Origin: Gnetum montanum
Taxonomy: Eukaryota; Streptophyta; Gnetopsida; Gnetales; Gnetaceae
Reading direction: 5' to 3'
Assembly: GCA_015680685.1 (NCBI GenBank)
Contig: MNCI01015910.1
Span: 1,538,592-1,602,591, forward strand
Length of the DNA: 64,000 bases
Shown here: positions 12,353 through 22,980 of the stretch, piece by piece
Position numbering within the stretch: the first letter of the stretch is position 1
How the letters are laid out: every line of letters starts with the position of its first letter
Program-made: the position numbers and the translations under genes
Notes under the pieces: generated by a model
Databases searched by the model: none
Seen by the model: only the letters and a program-made list of their open reading frames with translations
Told to the model about the DNA's origin: nothing

Positions 12353-13688
12353 CAACACAAATTAATAAATGTTTTTCTATTTCTTTAATTTTTCAACTTT
12401 TTCTTTTCCAGTTTTTCACCTTTTAATTTATTGTTTTATCTTTTTGTCTTTTTATCTTCTTATCTGAGTAATCTTGTCTACGAATAAAACACTCATGTGG
12501 CTCATTGGTTGAGGTGTGTTCTATGTTATCGAGTCTCAAGTGATCAATTATTTGGATAGTGAGCCCATTACACCCACTCATCCACTCTATAAATAAGAGG
12601 TTTTGTTCAAGGGTACAGTGATATTCTTGACATTCTTAAGACTTAAAATTAATTTTATGCTCATTATGCCCAAAGTGAAAAATGATGGACTAAGAGGAAA
12701 TGGCCAGGGTGTGACATCAAGGGAACTTGTGGATTCTTTTTGGTTACATATGTGGGTGCTATCATGCATCTTGGTTGTACTAAGATCCTTGTAGATCTAA
12801 CAAAAAATGGGAGTAAGAGTATTAAAGGCACCCAATAAAAAACCTAACGCTATTCTAGGCGGTTCCACTAGAAAGACATGCACCCATGCCTAAAGGTAGG
12901 TGGCTTCTCTGGATTATGTACTACTTAAAAAAAAAGAATGTGCCAAAGTGACCAAACAAAAAGTATGCCACAAAGAAATTCCAAGTCACTCCTCCCTTAC
13001 ACACAATGCCAAGTGATCGTATGCCTTGCTATCATGGTGCTCTTATGGTTGTCCATCATTGGATGAAATGATGCGATGTCACTGATCGAAGAAATGGACT
13101 TGGTCTTGATTTTGGAATGATGGGCTAATGACACATTAATCATGCCCTACACTCAAGATTCATTGTCACCTTACATCCCAATCTCTGCAACCCCTTCTCC
13201 GATTCATTCCATCTTGTTATTCATGTATTTGTGACTCGTGTCTTATATAGCATTGAATTCATACCTCATCATGGTGGTATCAATATGTGTGTGTTTTGTT
13301 GCATCAGTATAGATTACATTTAACCCTTCTAGTGCCTACGGACATCTTAAGGTGTGGTTATGCAAGGGCATATAGGTTGGAACCTGCTTTGGGGAGGACC
13401 CACTTGCGTGACTTTTCTAATTTGTACTTGTTGCACACCACCACATCATCTTATACCCTCCAAGTATTTCATTGCCAAATCTATTCTTTCCTTTGTCATC
13501 ATTTTATCAAACGTTCCTCAAAAACAGGTCCAACATTAAACTATTAGGGCAACTTCCTTGAAAAATTTCTGACTCTAAAATCACACTGAGTAAAGAATAT
13601 AACATTTATTAAAGGTAATGAGTAAGGTATGAAATCATTGAACTTTTTTCAATAACCTTACTAACAATTGATCTTTGTGTGATTATAG
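12353..13688 (+). other. Element B spacer with conserved noncoding blocks
   Basis: No open frame is convincing. Two blocks recur in elements C, D and, weaker, F. One is around 12709-12830 (GTGTGACATCAAGGG and AAAAAATGGGAGTAAGAGT). The other is around 13320-13440 (TTTGGGGAGGACCCACTTG). The spacer ends in a splice-acceptor-like TTTGTGTGATTATAG directly before the second ATG. Confidence 0.6.
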
Positions 13689-14124
13689 ATGGCCCCTAAA
13701 AGAAGATAACAAGGAGGACCTTCTCAAGGTGCAATCGAACGACCTGGGGGAGGCAGAGGCCAAGGACCTCATGCAGAACATGCAAAGCAGAAGGTAATCA
13801 TTCAACATCCATCATGAAACTCCTATTACTGCATAATCTATCCAAGCAAAGGGAGGAGAGGTCAGGGCCCAAACCTATGAAGAGGAACGACGACCATTTG
13901 GGGCATGGCATGTCAAGGCCAATCAAGTGTTCCTGCAGCTACCGTGTCCATGAAAAGTGCTGACTTCATCAAACATTGGAACATCAGCATGGATGGCTCA
14001 TAATCCTCACATAGAAGAGGAGAAATGTCATGTGCTTCTTCAATGGTATCAATCTCAGAAGCTTGCTGCACAGGACAAAGGAAAGGCACCCATGGAGGAG
14101 CCACCACTACCGGGAACCCCATGA
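13689..14124 (+). pseudogene. ORF2 remnant of element B (N- and C-terminal ends only)
   Basis: It begins MAPKRR with a Gly/Gln/Arg-rich start (GGPSQGA, PGGGRGQG). It ends with a conserved block reading WHVKANQVFLQLPCP, AWMAHNPHIEEEK, LLQWYQSQKLA, KGKAPMEEPPLPGTP and then TGA. In element D the same two ends are separated by about 2.2 kb of coding sequence, so this copy has lost the middle. The function is unknown. The position before the 3' LTR is where Athila-type elements carry their extra (env-like) frame, but no signal peptide or membrane segment is visible. Confidence 0.6.
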
Positions 14125-14298
14125 GTTCCACAAGTTTTGTCTTTTGGGTCTGTGTCCAAATTTTGTTTAATTCTCCACTGCGGCATGAATAAATTTCTAG
14201 TCAGTCAATAATCCCATACCTATCCACTGTGTATTCAATTGAGCTTGTTCCTCATTTTCTTTGACTCGAGGACGAGTTGTTATTCAGTCATGGGGGTA

Positions 14299-15144
14299 TG
14301 ATGAAGCACTAAGCAGTCATTGTGTCGACTAGGCTGCGTATACGAGGCCCTGTATACGCGACCCCATCGATGCATCCCTCCATGCGTCGATGTGGCCCCG
14401 TTTACGTAGAGCCTATTTTAGCCTATAAATAAGTGGCCTTCCGCCACACCTAGGCATTACCTTTCTAGTAGTTGTAGCAAAGCCCTTGCATTTTGTTTCT
14501 GTAGGAGTTAGAATATTTTCCCAATGCATGCCCACAGTGTGATGCTTGTGATTGTACAGCACCTTTATTCGAGTGTGACGTACTTGGACGTGCACATGAC
14601 CAGAAATAAAGATCAAGATTACTTCATCATTGCAGCATTCACTTAGATTTAATTATTTAATTCTTATTATTAATTGTTATTGTTATTTATTGTTTTCTTA
14701 GTTAATATTTCTTTACCATCATTTATTATTCTTATTGTTAACTACAGAATGAGTACAACTTAATCACGAGCATTTAAGTGTGACTACTTGGTAATCCTAG
14801 TAGTATTCATGCACGAGGTCCAAGATGTGTACGAATGATTAAGGAACGAATGCTCATTGCACTTAGGTTAGCTTAGACTTCATTTTATATTACTCATTAG
14901 TTTAATCAATATTATTCTCCATTATCTCTAGGAGTAGCACTAATTTAGGATCACATCATACGCCTCACTCTAGACTAAACCATATGTGACAAAGCAAATA
15001 CTAGTCCAGGTGGGAAGACAGCAAACTGCAATCAACGTGTAATGATCTAGATACCACAACTAGCCTATCCACGAAGTTCAACTAGATCATGCGTGAATGC
15101 TCATATTCGTATGGTTGAGTGTAGGGGTACCTCATCGCTCATCA
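14299..15144 (+). repeat. Element B 3' LTR (846 bp)
   Basis: It begins TGATGAAGCACTAAG right after the polypurine-like CATGGGGGTA and ends TCATCA before the AACAC duplication. It matches the 5' LTR almost throughout, with scattered substitutions and a U3 array slightly shorter than in the 5' copy. Confidence 0.9.
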
Positions 15145-15149
15145 AACAC
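15145..15149. other. Target site duplication AACAC (element B, right)
   Basis: It is identical to 9348-9352. Removing element B and one copy rejoins the protease-RT linker of element K. Confidence 0.85.
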
Positions 15150-16677
15150 CTTTGGAAATTACTCCTTCAAGCCTAGCACACCTGCTAGAAGTTCTACCTA
15201 CACAACATCATGATTAGAAGTAATAGTTGATACAATCACAAAACCAAAACTCGCCTTATCATGTTCGTTAATATATTTTCTCTTCCCAATAAGAATTAAG
15301 GAAGCACTAATTGAGCTTTGCTACTTACTTGGTCATATGTCATAAGAATCAACTCATAGATTCCATCTGATCTTACTACACTCTACACATTCCTTGCTTC
15401 ATAAAATTGAGCACCATTATCAAAATTTCAAGGCCTTATAAGAATTACATCAGCATAATCAATTAGTCATACATCACAATTTACAACATCAATATAACTC
15501 CTAATTTTAAATTTTAAGACATATTACTCTCTCACTGCTTGAGAGAATTCTCTTAACAACCAATGCACATTGTAAGATCTAGGATAAGGATTTGTCACTA
15601 AACCCAAAATAGCAAGTATCCTAGAAGAAATAATAACTTTTTAGGTTCCCCCATCAATCAAAATATGAATCCATTTTCCACTAAGCAACCATCTAGCCCT
15701 AATCCAAAACAACAATTTTCTTACTGAATGATCTACTTTATTCACATTTTCCATAAATGTACATAAATTTAATTCAGAAACTTCTTCGATTTTGGGATTG
15801 CCTCTCTAAAGAGCTTGGCTTAATGTCTCCTTTACTTCCATGGTTTGTACATCCTTGTTCTTAGTTACCTTGTGAAGTGGACATTCCTATTGCTTGTATC
15901 CTTACTATCCACATTTGAAGCACTTGGATGAGTTTCTATCTTGATCCTTGTCTGCTTTGTTTTTGTCCTTCTTGGCCTTGCTCTTTTCATCATTCTTCTC
16001 TTGCTTCTTATCATGGTTGCCATCCTTGTCTTCACATTTTAACTTAGATCTCTTCTCTAATTTGGATCCTTGGTCCTTCCTCTTTGAAGTTTGTTTGTTC
16101 CTATTCCCAAATCACTAATTTTCTTTTCTTCCTCAAGTGTCAAATCATAAGCCTCATTAAGAGTTTATGACTCATAGAATGACAACTCCTACTAATATCC
16201 TATTTTGAGACCTCCAAGAATGATTGAAGCATGTTCATATTTCTTCCTATTTATCTTAATTTAATGGAATAGTTTACAAAATTCAATTGTAGAACCCCTT
16301 GACAGCTTTGTCTTCCTATCTAAGGAATTTTAGCTTCATAATTGTCTCTTATCTCTATCAAGATTGTCCAAATTTTCATTTCAACCTATATTTCATCAAA
16401 TTCCAATCCCTAATAGGTTATCCATTTTTCCTTGTATAACTTTGGGATTCTTTTTCCCAATAAGTTGAAGCCATACCTTCTATCTAGATTAAACAATTGG
16501 TACCCTCAATTGATTTGGTACCTGTTCCAGCCCAAAATGCTTATCAAGTGCCTTTAGCCAACTTGCAAAAGCATTGATGTCATCTACACCATTGAAAATT
16601 TCTAGCTCTACATATAGAAGTCTTGAAGCATTTCTGAATACTATAGCAAGCCTTGCTCCATCTTCATGATCAAGCAT
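15150..16677 (-). pseudogene. Element K gag and protease
   Basis: The gag start region (16489-16677) contains FNGVDDINAFASWLKALDKHF, a typical Ty3/gypsy gag phrase. A decayed CCHC knuckle (CFKCG then GYKQ then ECP) lies around 15890-15925, after a Lys-rich stretch. A protease-like LIDGGT with an altered active-site triplet (DSG expected) sits near 15644-15660. Stops and frame changes are frequent. The linker to RT continues left of element B. Confidence 0.75.
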
Positions 16678-17080
16678 ATCATGTGAAGAAGTAGATGTCT
16701 ATGATGGACTTCTAACATGAGGATTTAACTTTCCTCTCCCTAGAATCCTAAGCTAGTGGGTTCTCACCCTCTCATAGTAGGAATGTTCTTCCTCCTCATC
16801 TACTTCTCCTTCACAAGGTTGAGAAACTTTTTCATCACCATTTAGTGAGAATGCTCATCGTCACCATGAATGTAAATATGGCTAAGACCTACATTCCTAT
16901 CTACCTTGGGATTAACCTCATTCAATCATTCCACCATTAGCTAAAAGGTAGATTTCATGCTCTCCATATCTCTATTTAGGGCTTGAACATTTTTCTTCTT
17001 AAGAGCTATTTGAAACAAACACAAAAATCCACAACCAAATTTCCAACAACAAAAAACCTAAGGCTCCAATACTAATAACT

Positions 17081-17985
17081 TGGAGTAGGGTTACTCCAGT
17101 TTACTTTAATCCTTCAAACTACACCAAATCCAACTATCATGCAAGATAATTCAATTGCTAGAAAACAAGAAAACTAATTGACTTCTATTAATTCCAAAAA
17201 AGGTTACAAATGTAGTGGAACCACAATCCCACAAAACATTCCACACTCACAACTCAACAATATTGCAAAGCATGAGGCTTTACAACCACACACACGATTG
17301 ACCTTAATGTAAGGCACAATTAATCTAGATCTCTTCCACACACTGAAATAAGATCCAAGCACACATATAGAGCTACAGTGACCAATATCACACATAATTA
17401 ACTACAAAGATGCACACAACTCTCATGCAATCTCTTTCCAACTATCTCATGCATTTACATATACTCTCATCTTCAAAACATCCAAACACAGACAATATTT
17501 AACAATTACATGACCAAGACCCTAGGAGAACCTTATCCATGACCAACTTGGAGAATCCTGGTTATTTCCATTCTTGATCTCAATGCTCTCAACTATTTTC
17601 CATCTTGGAACTGCCAAATCGAAACTTTCCATGACCATACTGGACATCTACAAGCTTGACAAGATGTCTTTTTGTCAAACCCTAAACTCAAGCAAGACAT
17701 CTCCTATCTTGGCAAGATGTCTCCTCTCTAGAATAGATGTCTTCTCAAAGACATCTCTTATCAATGATAAATTCCTTCTAATAGACATTTCTTTCTTGGC
17801 CAAGATGTCTCCTCTCATGACAAGACATCTCTCAAGCATTTAGGACATCTCCTATGACATCTTAGCTCTCAAGCAAGAGGTCTCTCTAATGTCCAAGACA
17901 TCTTTCTAGCTTCCTAAAAACTTTAATCTTCCTCCTATAGGCATAAAAAGAGGTTCAAAAGAGGTATTCCTACATTAGTGTTTCA
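17081..17985 (-). repeat. Element K 5' LTR, with decayed Met-tRNA primer site
   Basis: It pairs with 5730-6610. Just inside the element (17062-17080) the minus strand reads TTATTAGTATTGGAGCC, a plausible decayed form of TGGTATCAGAGC, the initiator Met-tRNA site. The U3 part (about 17650-17900) repeats AAGACATCTC and its reverse complement many times. Confidence 0.8.
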
Positions 17986-19300
17986 TCATATGTCATCTTA
18001 TCTATAGAATTGAGATGATGAATTCTTAAGCAAAAAATTAATGTTAAATATTAGAGAGAAGATCACATTAGACTATATAAAGAATACAACAATGATAAAA
18101 CTATCAACGTAAAGAGATTGATTTGTTAGTTAAATAGATTAAACCCATTGCAATTAAACAAGAACAAATCCACCCATACATATATAACCAATGAAATCAA
18201 AAATGTAAACCTATGGTATAAATGTAGGAGTGTATGCAATACAATCTTGGCAAAGATAATATTTAGAGCCTCATTAACAATCCCACATTATCACTTATAT
18301 AAAAAATCTACATAACACAAAATTGAAATATTAAGTCTTTATTATTCTAACATTTAGAGTTTGAGATCAATGTTATATAATTTTTTATTATCTAATTATT
18401 AAATTTGATGATAGCCAATGAGGTTTACCTTAAATGTTTATCTTATTATTTTCCAAAGATTTGCAAGGAAGAGGTTGTAAGTTCAAATCACACTTGAAGC
18501 ATCATTACATTCCTCTATAATTCTTATAATATATCATGTTAGTTATCTATCTTAAGGTGTTCTATATAGTTTAACTATTTTAGGTTCCTAATAACCAACG
18601 CCTACCCAACCCCCTTCCCTAATTTTGATTCTCTTTTTTTTTTAACAATCCCTCTCCCCACCAACACCTTTTGCAATGCACTTTAATTTAAGTTTGTTAC
18701 ACATCCTCCTTCCCTCAACTAAATGTTATTTTTTTAACAATAAAGTGTATATTCACCTTTGTTTAACCTACTTTTAAATAAGGAAAATGTGATTTCTAGT
18801 ATTTTAATAAGCTTTTTCAACAAGGAGATTATGTAGTTTTATATATAGAAAATCTAACTAAATATTATAACATTAAGCTAGTTCAAATATTATTGGATTC
18901 TTCTAAAATTAAATTTTATAATATTTTAATTTTTAAAATAGAAAATTACCATGTATATTTCATCATTTAGTCTTTTAATATGATAGCTAGGTGCAACCAC
19001 TCAAAGAGGTTAGGCTTTCGATCACGCATCAACCTTTGCAAGATACTACTTAGCAAGATGAGCATTGAAGCCTCAAGTAATTATCTTAGTCTTTTTAATA
19101 TGATACTTATACTTCAATAACAAAACATTATAATGTTCAAGTGAAACTTATAGCTTGCAACCATTTACAAATAAAGAAATACCTAATCCACTATGTTTTA
19201 TCCATGAAAAATTAATTTGATAACCTAATCCACTCTATATGTTACCATAGAATTGTTTGAATTGTTAAATTACTTTAAATTTAAACTTCATTAAAAAATG
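17986..19300. other. AT-rich intergenic DNA, no gene seen
   Basis: No coding frame or known element is supported. Two short tracts look like tRNA-derived SINE remnants. One is 18405-18560, with an A-box-like TAGCCAATGAGG and a B-box-like AGTTCAAATCA. The other is 18985-19080, which has a similar but inverted partner at 45341-45450. Both are weak. Confidence 0.4.
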
Positions 19301-20044
19301 AGCTTAATATTTCTACTCTTGAAGGACTTCTAATTTTCAATTGCAAACTAATAACATCTTATATCCTTTTTAAGGTATTTGTACTTCTACTAATCATCCT
19401 CTAAGGTAAGGTTAGTTTGGCATGCTTGTCCTAATTCAATCATGTAAAGGATACATGATGATTCAAATACATGAGTTATCTATTAGGCTTAATGACAATC
19501 TAAATTTTCTTCAAGATAAGAGATCATCTTGAAGTTTGTTAATAAAACAAGCTAATGACTAAATGCTTCATGATAATTGTGTACTTTGAATTATGCATGA
19601 AGAATATCTTAGTTAAATCAACTTATTATTATGTAAATACCATTAGTAGAAGTAAATCATATAATCCATTTTTAAAAGATTAAGCTTAATATTTCTACTC
19701 CTAAAAGACTTCTAATTTTCAATTGCAAACTAATAACATCTTATATCCTTTTTAAAGCATTTGTACTTCTACTAATCATACTCTAAGGTAAGGTTAGTGT
19801 TGCATGCTAATCCTTATTCAACCATGTAAAGGATACATGATGATTCAAATACATGAGTCATCTATTAAGCTTAATGACATTGGTCTAAATTTTCTTCAAG
19901 ATAAGAAACTATCTTGAAGTTTGTTAATCAAACAAGCTAATGACTAAATGCTTCATGATAATTATGTATTTTGAATTATGCACAAAGAATATCTTTGTTA
20001 AATCAACTTATTATTATGGAAATACCATTAGTAGAAGTAAATCA
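19301..20044. repeat. Tandem duplication, two copies, period 382 bp
   Basis: Copy 1 (19301-19659) and copy 2 (19683-20044) match nearly base for base, from AGCTTAATATTTCTACTC to AGTAGAAGTAAATCA. Each copy holds a hairpin, CTTCAAGAT...ATCTTGAAG. Each also has outer inverted words (TACTTCTACTAAT / ATTAGTAGAAGTA), so the unit may be a duplicated foldback element. It lies 250 bp downstream of the ATXR5/6-like gene. Confidence 0.8.
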
Positions 20045-20290
20045 GATACCATAAAAGGAAACACCAGTATTTTAATTTTCATTCAGTCATAGGAAATGTT
20101 CCTTAGAGACTGGTTTTGAATTGGTAGATAACCATTACAAAGGAAATTAACATTCGATAAAATTTGAATGATCATTCTCTTTCACAAAATTTTGGTATAT
20201 GCCTCGAGTACAGCAATAAATGAACGCTTCATTTGATAAGGACCTTCATCCTTGTTAAAAATTACATTACAAAATGGAAACATGCCAAAA

Positions 20291-22135
20291 CTAGACAAAA
20301 TTATGAGTGGGGTATTCATGTTCAGAGCCATTGTAATCGTAATACAACCTTTCTCCCTTCTGGATATCTCTGATGGCCACCAACAGAGCTCTGGCTTCCC
20401 CATCAACATTATATCTCACACACTTGAGATTTTGCTTCTTCTTACCCTCCCTGTACGACAAGTGCATCTTAATGAAAGCTGATAAACCAAGAAACATTCT
20501 AAAATCAATGAATTCAATGGCTAAATCCTATGAAATTCATAAAACATCACTTACAGCGTGTGGTTATTAATGCCATTGATGAACCGGGCTATATTGCTTC
20601 TTTTATCGGGACAAATCACAAGGGTTGTGGAAGAATTCCCTGTGGAAAGCAAGGTCATCATGCTATCCCCTTCATCATTTTCTCTGTTCTTAAGATAATC
20701 CACATCCCCCACATATTCTGTGATTATTGTAAGATCCCTTATAAAACCATCAGCCTCAACTGTGAATCTGTGAAACATGCATATTTATATGCCTCTTAAG
20801 AAAACCCAGACACAAAAACTGGTTTGCAGACAAAACAATGATAGTAAACTGGTTGGCATTAGCATACCCCTCACAAGGATCATAATTGACCATCAATGGA
20901 GGCCACTTTCCCTGCCTGCACATTTCTTGGCAGAGCTCCAATGTAGCCTTGTCTTCCTTTGACATTACCTGGAACAATTTGCACATAAAGACTGCACAAT
21001 GTCACTTAAAATTGAGGAGGCAAGAGAATGACCAGAAAAAATGATAACAAATTGGCAATGTGATACACTGATAAGTCCCTCTCAAAAAATCACAGCTCTC
21101 AGCCTAGCAGTAGCAAAATCAAATTTCATATAAATGTGTACCTGCATGCCACCCTTTTCAATAAGAGCTCTGTTGGCAGACCTGGGAGCCATGCCTGGCA
21201 TGTATGTGAGACTGTCACTAAACTCTACACCGGAAGTGGTAAGGGCAGTAGCCAGAGAGCCCATCTGCTTCAGGATCCTATCCGGATCACCAGAAGGAAC
21301 AAAAGGCAATAACTTTCTCTTTTTCTTTGCCACAAAAATCTTACTGCAACGTCTTTTCCTCCTCAATACATCTACCAAGACCAAATCATAAAATCAAAAA
21401 CAGCCCAAAACTTACTGTTAAATCTCTTCGTTGTTTCTTGCGTATTCCAAGTACTTATTAACTTCTCACGGTTATGGAAAATTCAGATCACAACCATACC
21501 CCAAACCCTTACTACGCCATGCAACAATTAAAAAAATCCTTCATTTCTAAACTAATCACACAAAACCCCAAATGAAACCATTTCCCTTCTCACGACCAGA
21601 AAACCCTTCCCCATCCAGCATAAACCAAATCACAACCCAAAAGCCAGAACCAGTGCACTCACCAGGCGCAGATGGGAGTGATTCCCTGTAGGATCTCTGA
21701 ATGTGGAAAAAATCGATGATTTTGGTTTGAACGAGGGGAAACTCTGCAAACAAAACAAAAACAAGCCGAACCCATCACCAAACACCGCATTGAAAACCCA
21801 GAGATTCAATCATCCATTCTTAATGTAACTTTCAAGCAGGAAATGAAAATCAAAAGCACCCTCAAACCTTTGATACGCCGGCTCTGACAGAGAGGGCAAA
21901 ACCAGGATCCTGCAGGGACTCTGGGGAGAACAGGGCGGAGGCAGAATATGTGAAATCCTTTGTCGCAGGAATCACAAAGAAGCATTTCGCTTTCTCTATC
22001 TCCTGCTCCGCATTCTTCACAATTCACATTTGCAGGATCCACTGGTTCAGCCTGCGTTCTCTTTCTAAGCAGAGAGGTGGCTGCATTTTTGCGCCTGTGA
22101 GCCAGTGCCGCCATTGTTGTTGTTGTTGTTGGCAT
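20291..22135 (-). CDS. ATXR6: ATXR5/ATXR6-like histone H3K27 monomethyltransferase
   Basis: Six exons with GT-AG borders: 22135-21868, 21743-21663, 21371-21142, 20968-20868, 20767-20555 and 20450-20291. They join to 1,053 nt, or 350 codons, about the length of Arabidopsis ATXR6. Residues 39-83 form a PHD finger (C39, C42, C54, C57, H62, C65, C80, C83). QTKIIDFF at 95-102 is a PCNA-interacting (PIP) box. A basic stretch (RRKRR, KKKRK) follows. The C-terminal SET domain, from about residue 200, has RSNIARFINGINNH and ERLYYDYNG cofactor/active-site motifs. Family members monomethylate H3K27 at replication forks and keep transposons silent. The start was chosen at the ATG at 22135 because E2F-type sites lie just upstream; a second ATG at 22114 is in frame. 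No transit peptide is evident, which favours ATXR6 over ATXR5, but the assignment between the two is tentative. Confidence 0.93.
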
Positions 22136-22275
22136 TTCTGTCTGCTTTCTTCCTGCTGCACTGTGAAAAAAGCTCTGGTTGTAATGCTGATGCTCCCCAT
22201 TTAGCCATGACTGAAATTTACGCTTCCTTGAGATTTGGTTTTTCAAGTTTTGAGTTTTGGCGCGCCCACCGGAGC

Positions 22276-22318
22276 TTTCGCGGGAACACACTCCCGCCAT
22301 TTCCCTATTTCGCGGGAA
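22276..22318 (-). promoter_or_regulatory. E2F-type site cluster upstream of the ATXR5/6-like gene
   Basis: TTTCGCGGGAA occurs at 22276-22286 and again at 22308-22318, with TCCCGCC at 22292-22298 between them. These match the E2F consensus TTTSSCGC in one or both orientations. They sit 140-185 bp upstream of the chosen start codon. E2F control fits an S-phase, PCNA-linked enzyme. Confidence 0.75.
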
Positions 22319-22544
22319 CAGAGACAGTCCAGCGTTCAATCTCACACTCGCCAATGCCCACTGTTTTATGAAGAAACGAATGAATTCTGATGCTCTGGAA
22401 TAAGTCCTCCATGTTAAAATCGACTGTAAATAATTTTTAGAATCCTTCAATGAATTGGTTTTACTAGATAGACTGATGTGAAAGATTGAGGACTTACCTA
22501 CGTAAGTATAGACTTCACGAACTGAATACTTTTGACTTATTATT

Positions 22545-22980
22545 GCAATTGCAATGCTATTTAAAATTTGATGGTACCTCCAAATATTGGAGCAATGATT
22601 GAAATCAATACGTCATTGCTTTGCAAAATAACGATTTTTGAATTCTATTCTCCTTTCTTTAATTGCTATTTAAAATTTGCCTGCACCTCCAAATATTTTA
22701 GCAATGATTGAAATCAAAACATTGTTGCTTCCCAAAATCCGTATGTTTAATAATTATTGCAATTACAATTCCACTCTCGTTTATTTATTCATTCTTTAAA
22801 TTTTGCTTATAACTCAAAATATTTTAGCAATAATTGAAATCAAAAAAGGTGGGGGAGGGGAGGTGAGAGGAAATCAGAACTAGATAACTATATATGTATA
22901 CTTTTTGGACATACAGCTAATGTAAAACTGCCTTTCACTATTTAAATTTTTCTTATAACTCAAAATATTTTAACTATGGT
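22545..22980. repeat. Four diverged direct repeats upstream of the ATXR5/6-like gene
   Basis: A unit of the form TATTTAAAATTTG...CCTCCAAATATTTTAGCAATGATTGAAATCAA, given here in parts, recurs near 22556, 22666, 22790 and 22940 at 110-150 bp spacing with growing divergence. A G-rich tract, GGTGGGGGAGGGGAGGTG, lies near 22850. The origin is not known. Confidence 0.6.

Larger units (their letters stand above)
9353..15144 (+). mobile_element. Element B: gag-only LTR retrotransposon (TR-GAG-like)
   Basis: The element is complete at 5,792 bp, with LTRs 9353-10212 and 14299-15144, a decayed tRNA-Asp primer site after the left LTR and a G-rich tract before the right LTR. It is flanked by AACAC on both sides. 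The internal part holds gag (10350-12352), about 1.3 kb without clear coding, and a short second reading frame (13689-14124). No protease, RT or integrase is present, so it would depend on another element. It inserted in element K between protease and RT, antiparallel to it. Confidence 0.9.
5730..17985 (-). mobile_element. Element K: decayed Ty3/gypsy retrotransposon, split by element B
   Basis: Two similar LTRs (5730-6610 and 17081-17985) flank a gag-protease-RT-integrase order reading right to left. The PBS next to the right LTR is a decayed match to the initiator Met-tRNA site. Element B (9353-15144) sits between protease and RT. Without it the element is about 6.5 kb. Many stops and frame changes make it inactive. 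The RT and integrase wording is that of plant chromovirus-type Ty3/gypsy elements, though no chromodomain could be confirmed. No matching target duplication was found, consistent with age. Confidence 0.85.

Noticed and set aside
21950-22371. Plus-strand open frames opposite exon 1 of the ATXR5/6-like gene
   Set aside because: They are mirror images of the PHD-coding exon and promoter. The minus-strand PHD motif and splice sites explain the region fully.
22136-22450. Upstream extension of the ATXR5/6-like protein beyond 22135
   Set aside because: The frame stays open upstream, but the extension covers the E2F-type sites, begins without an ATG at its far end and has no counterpart in the family. 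The 350-residue product already has family length.
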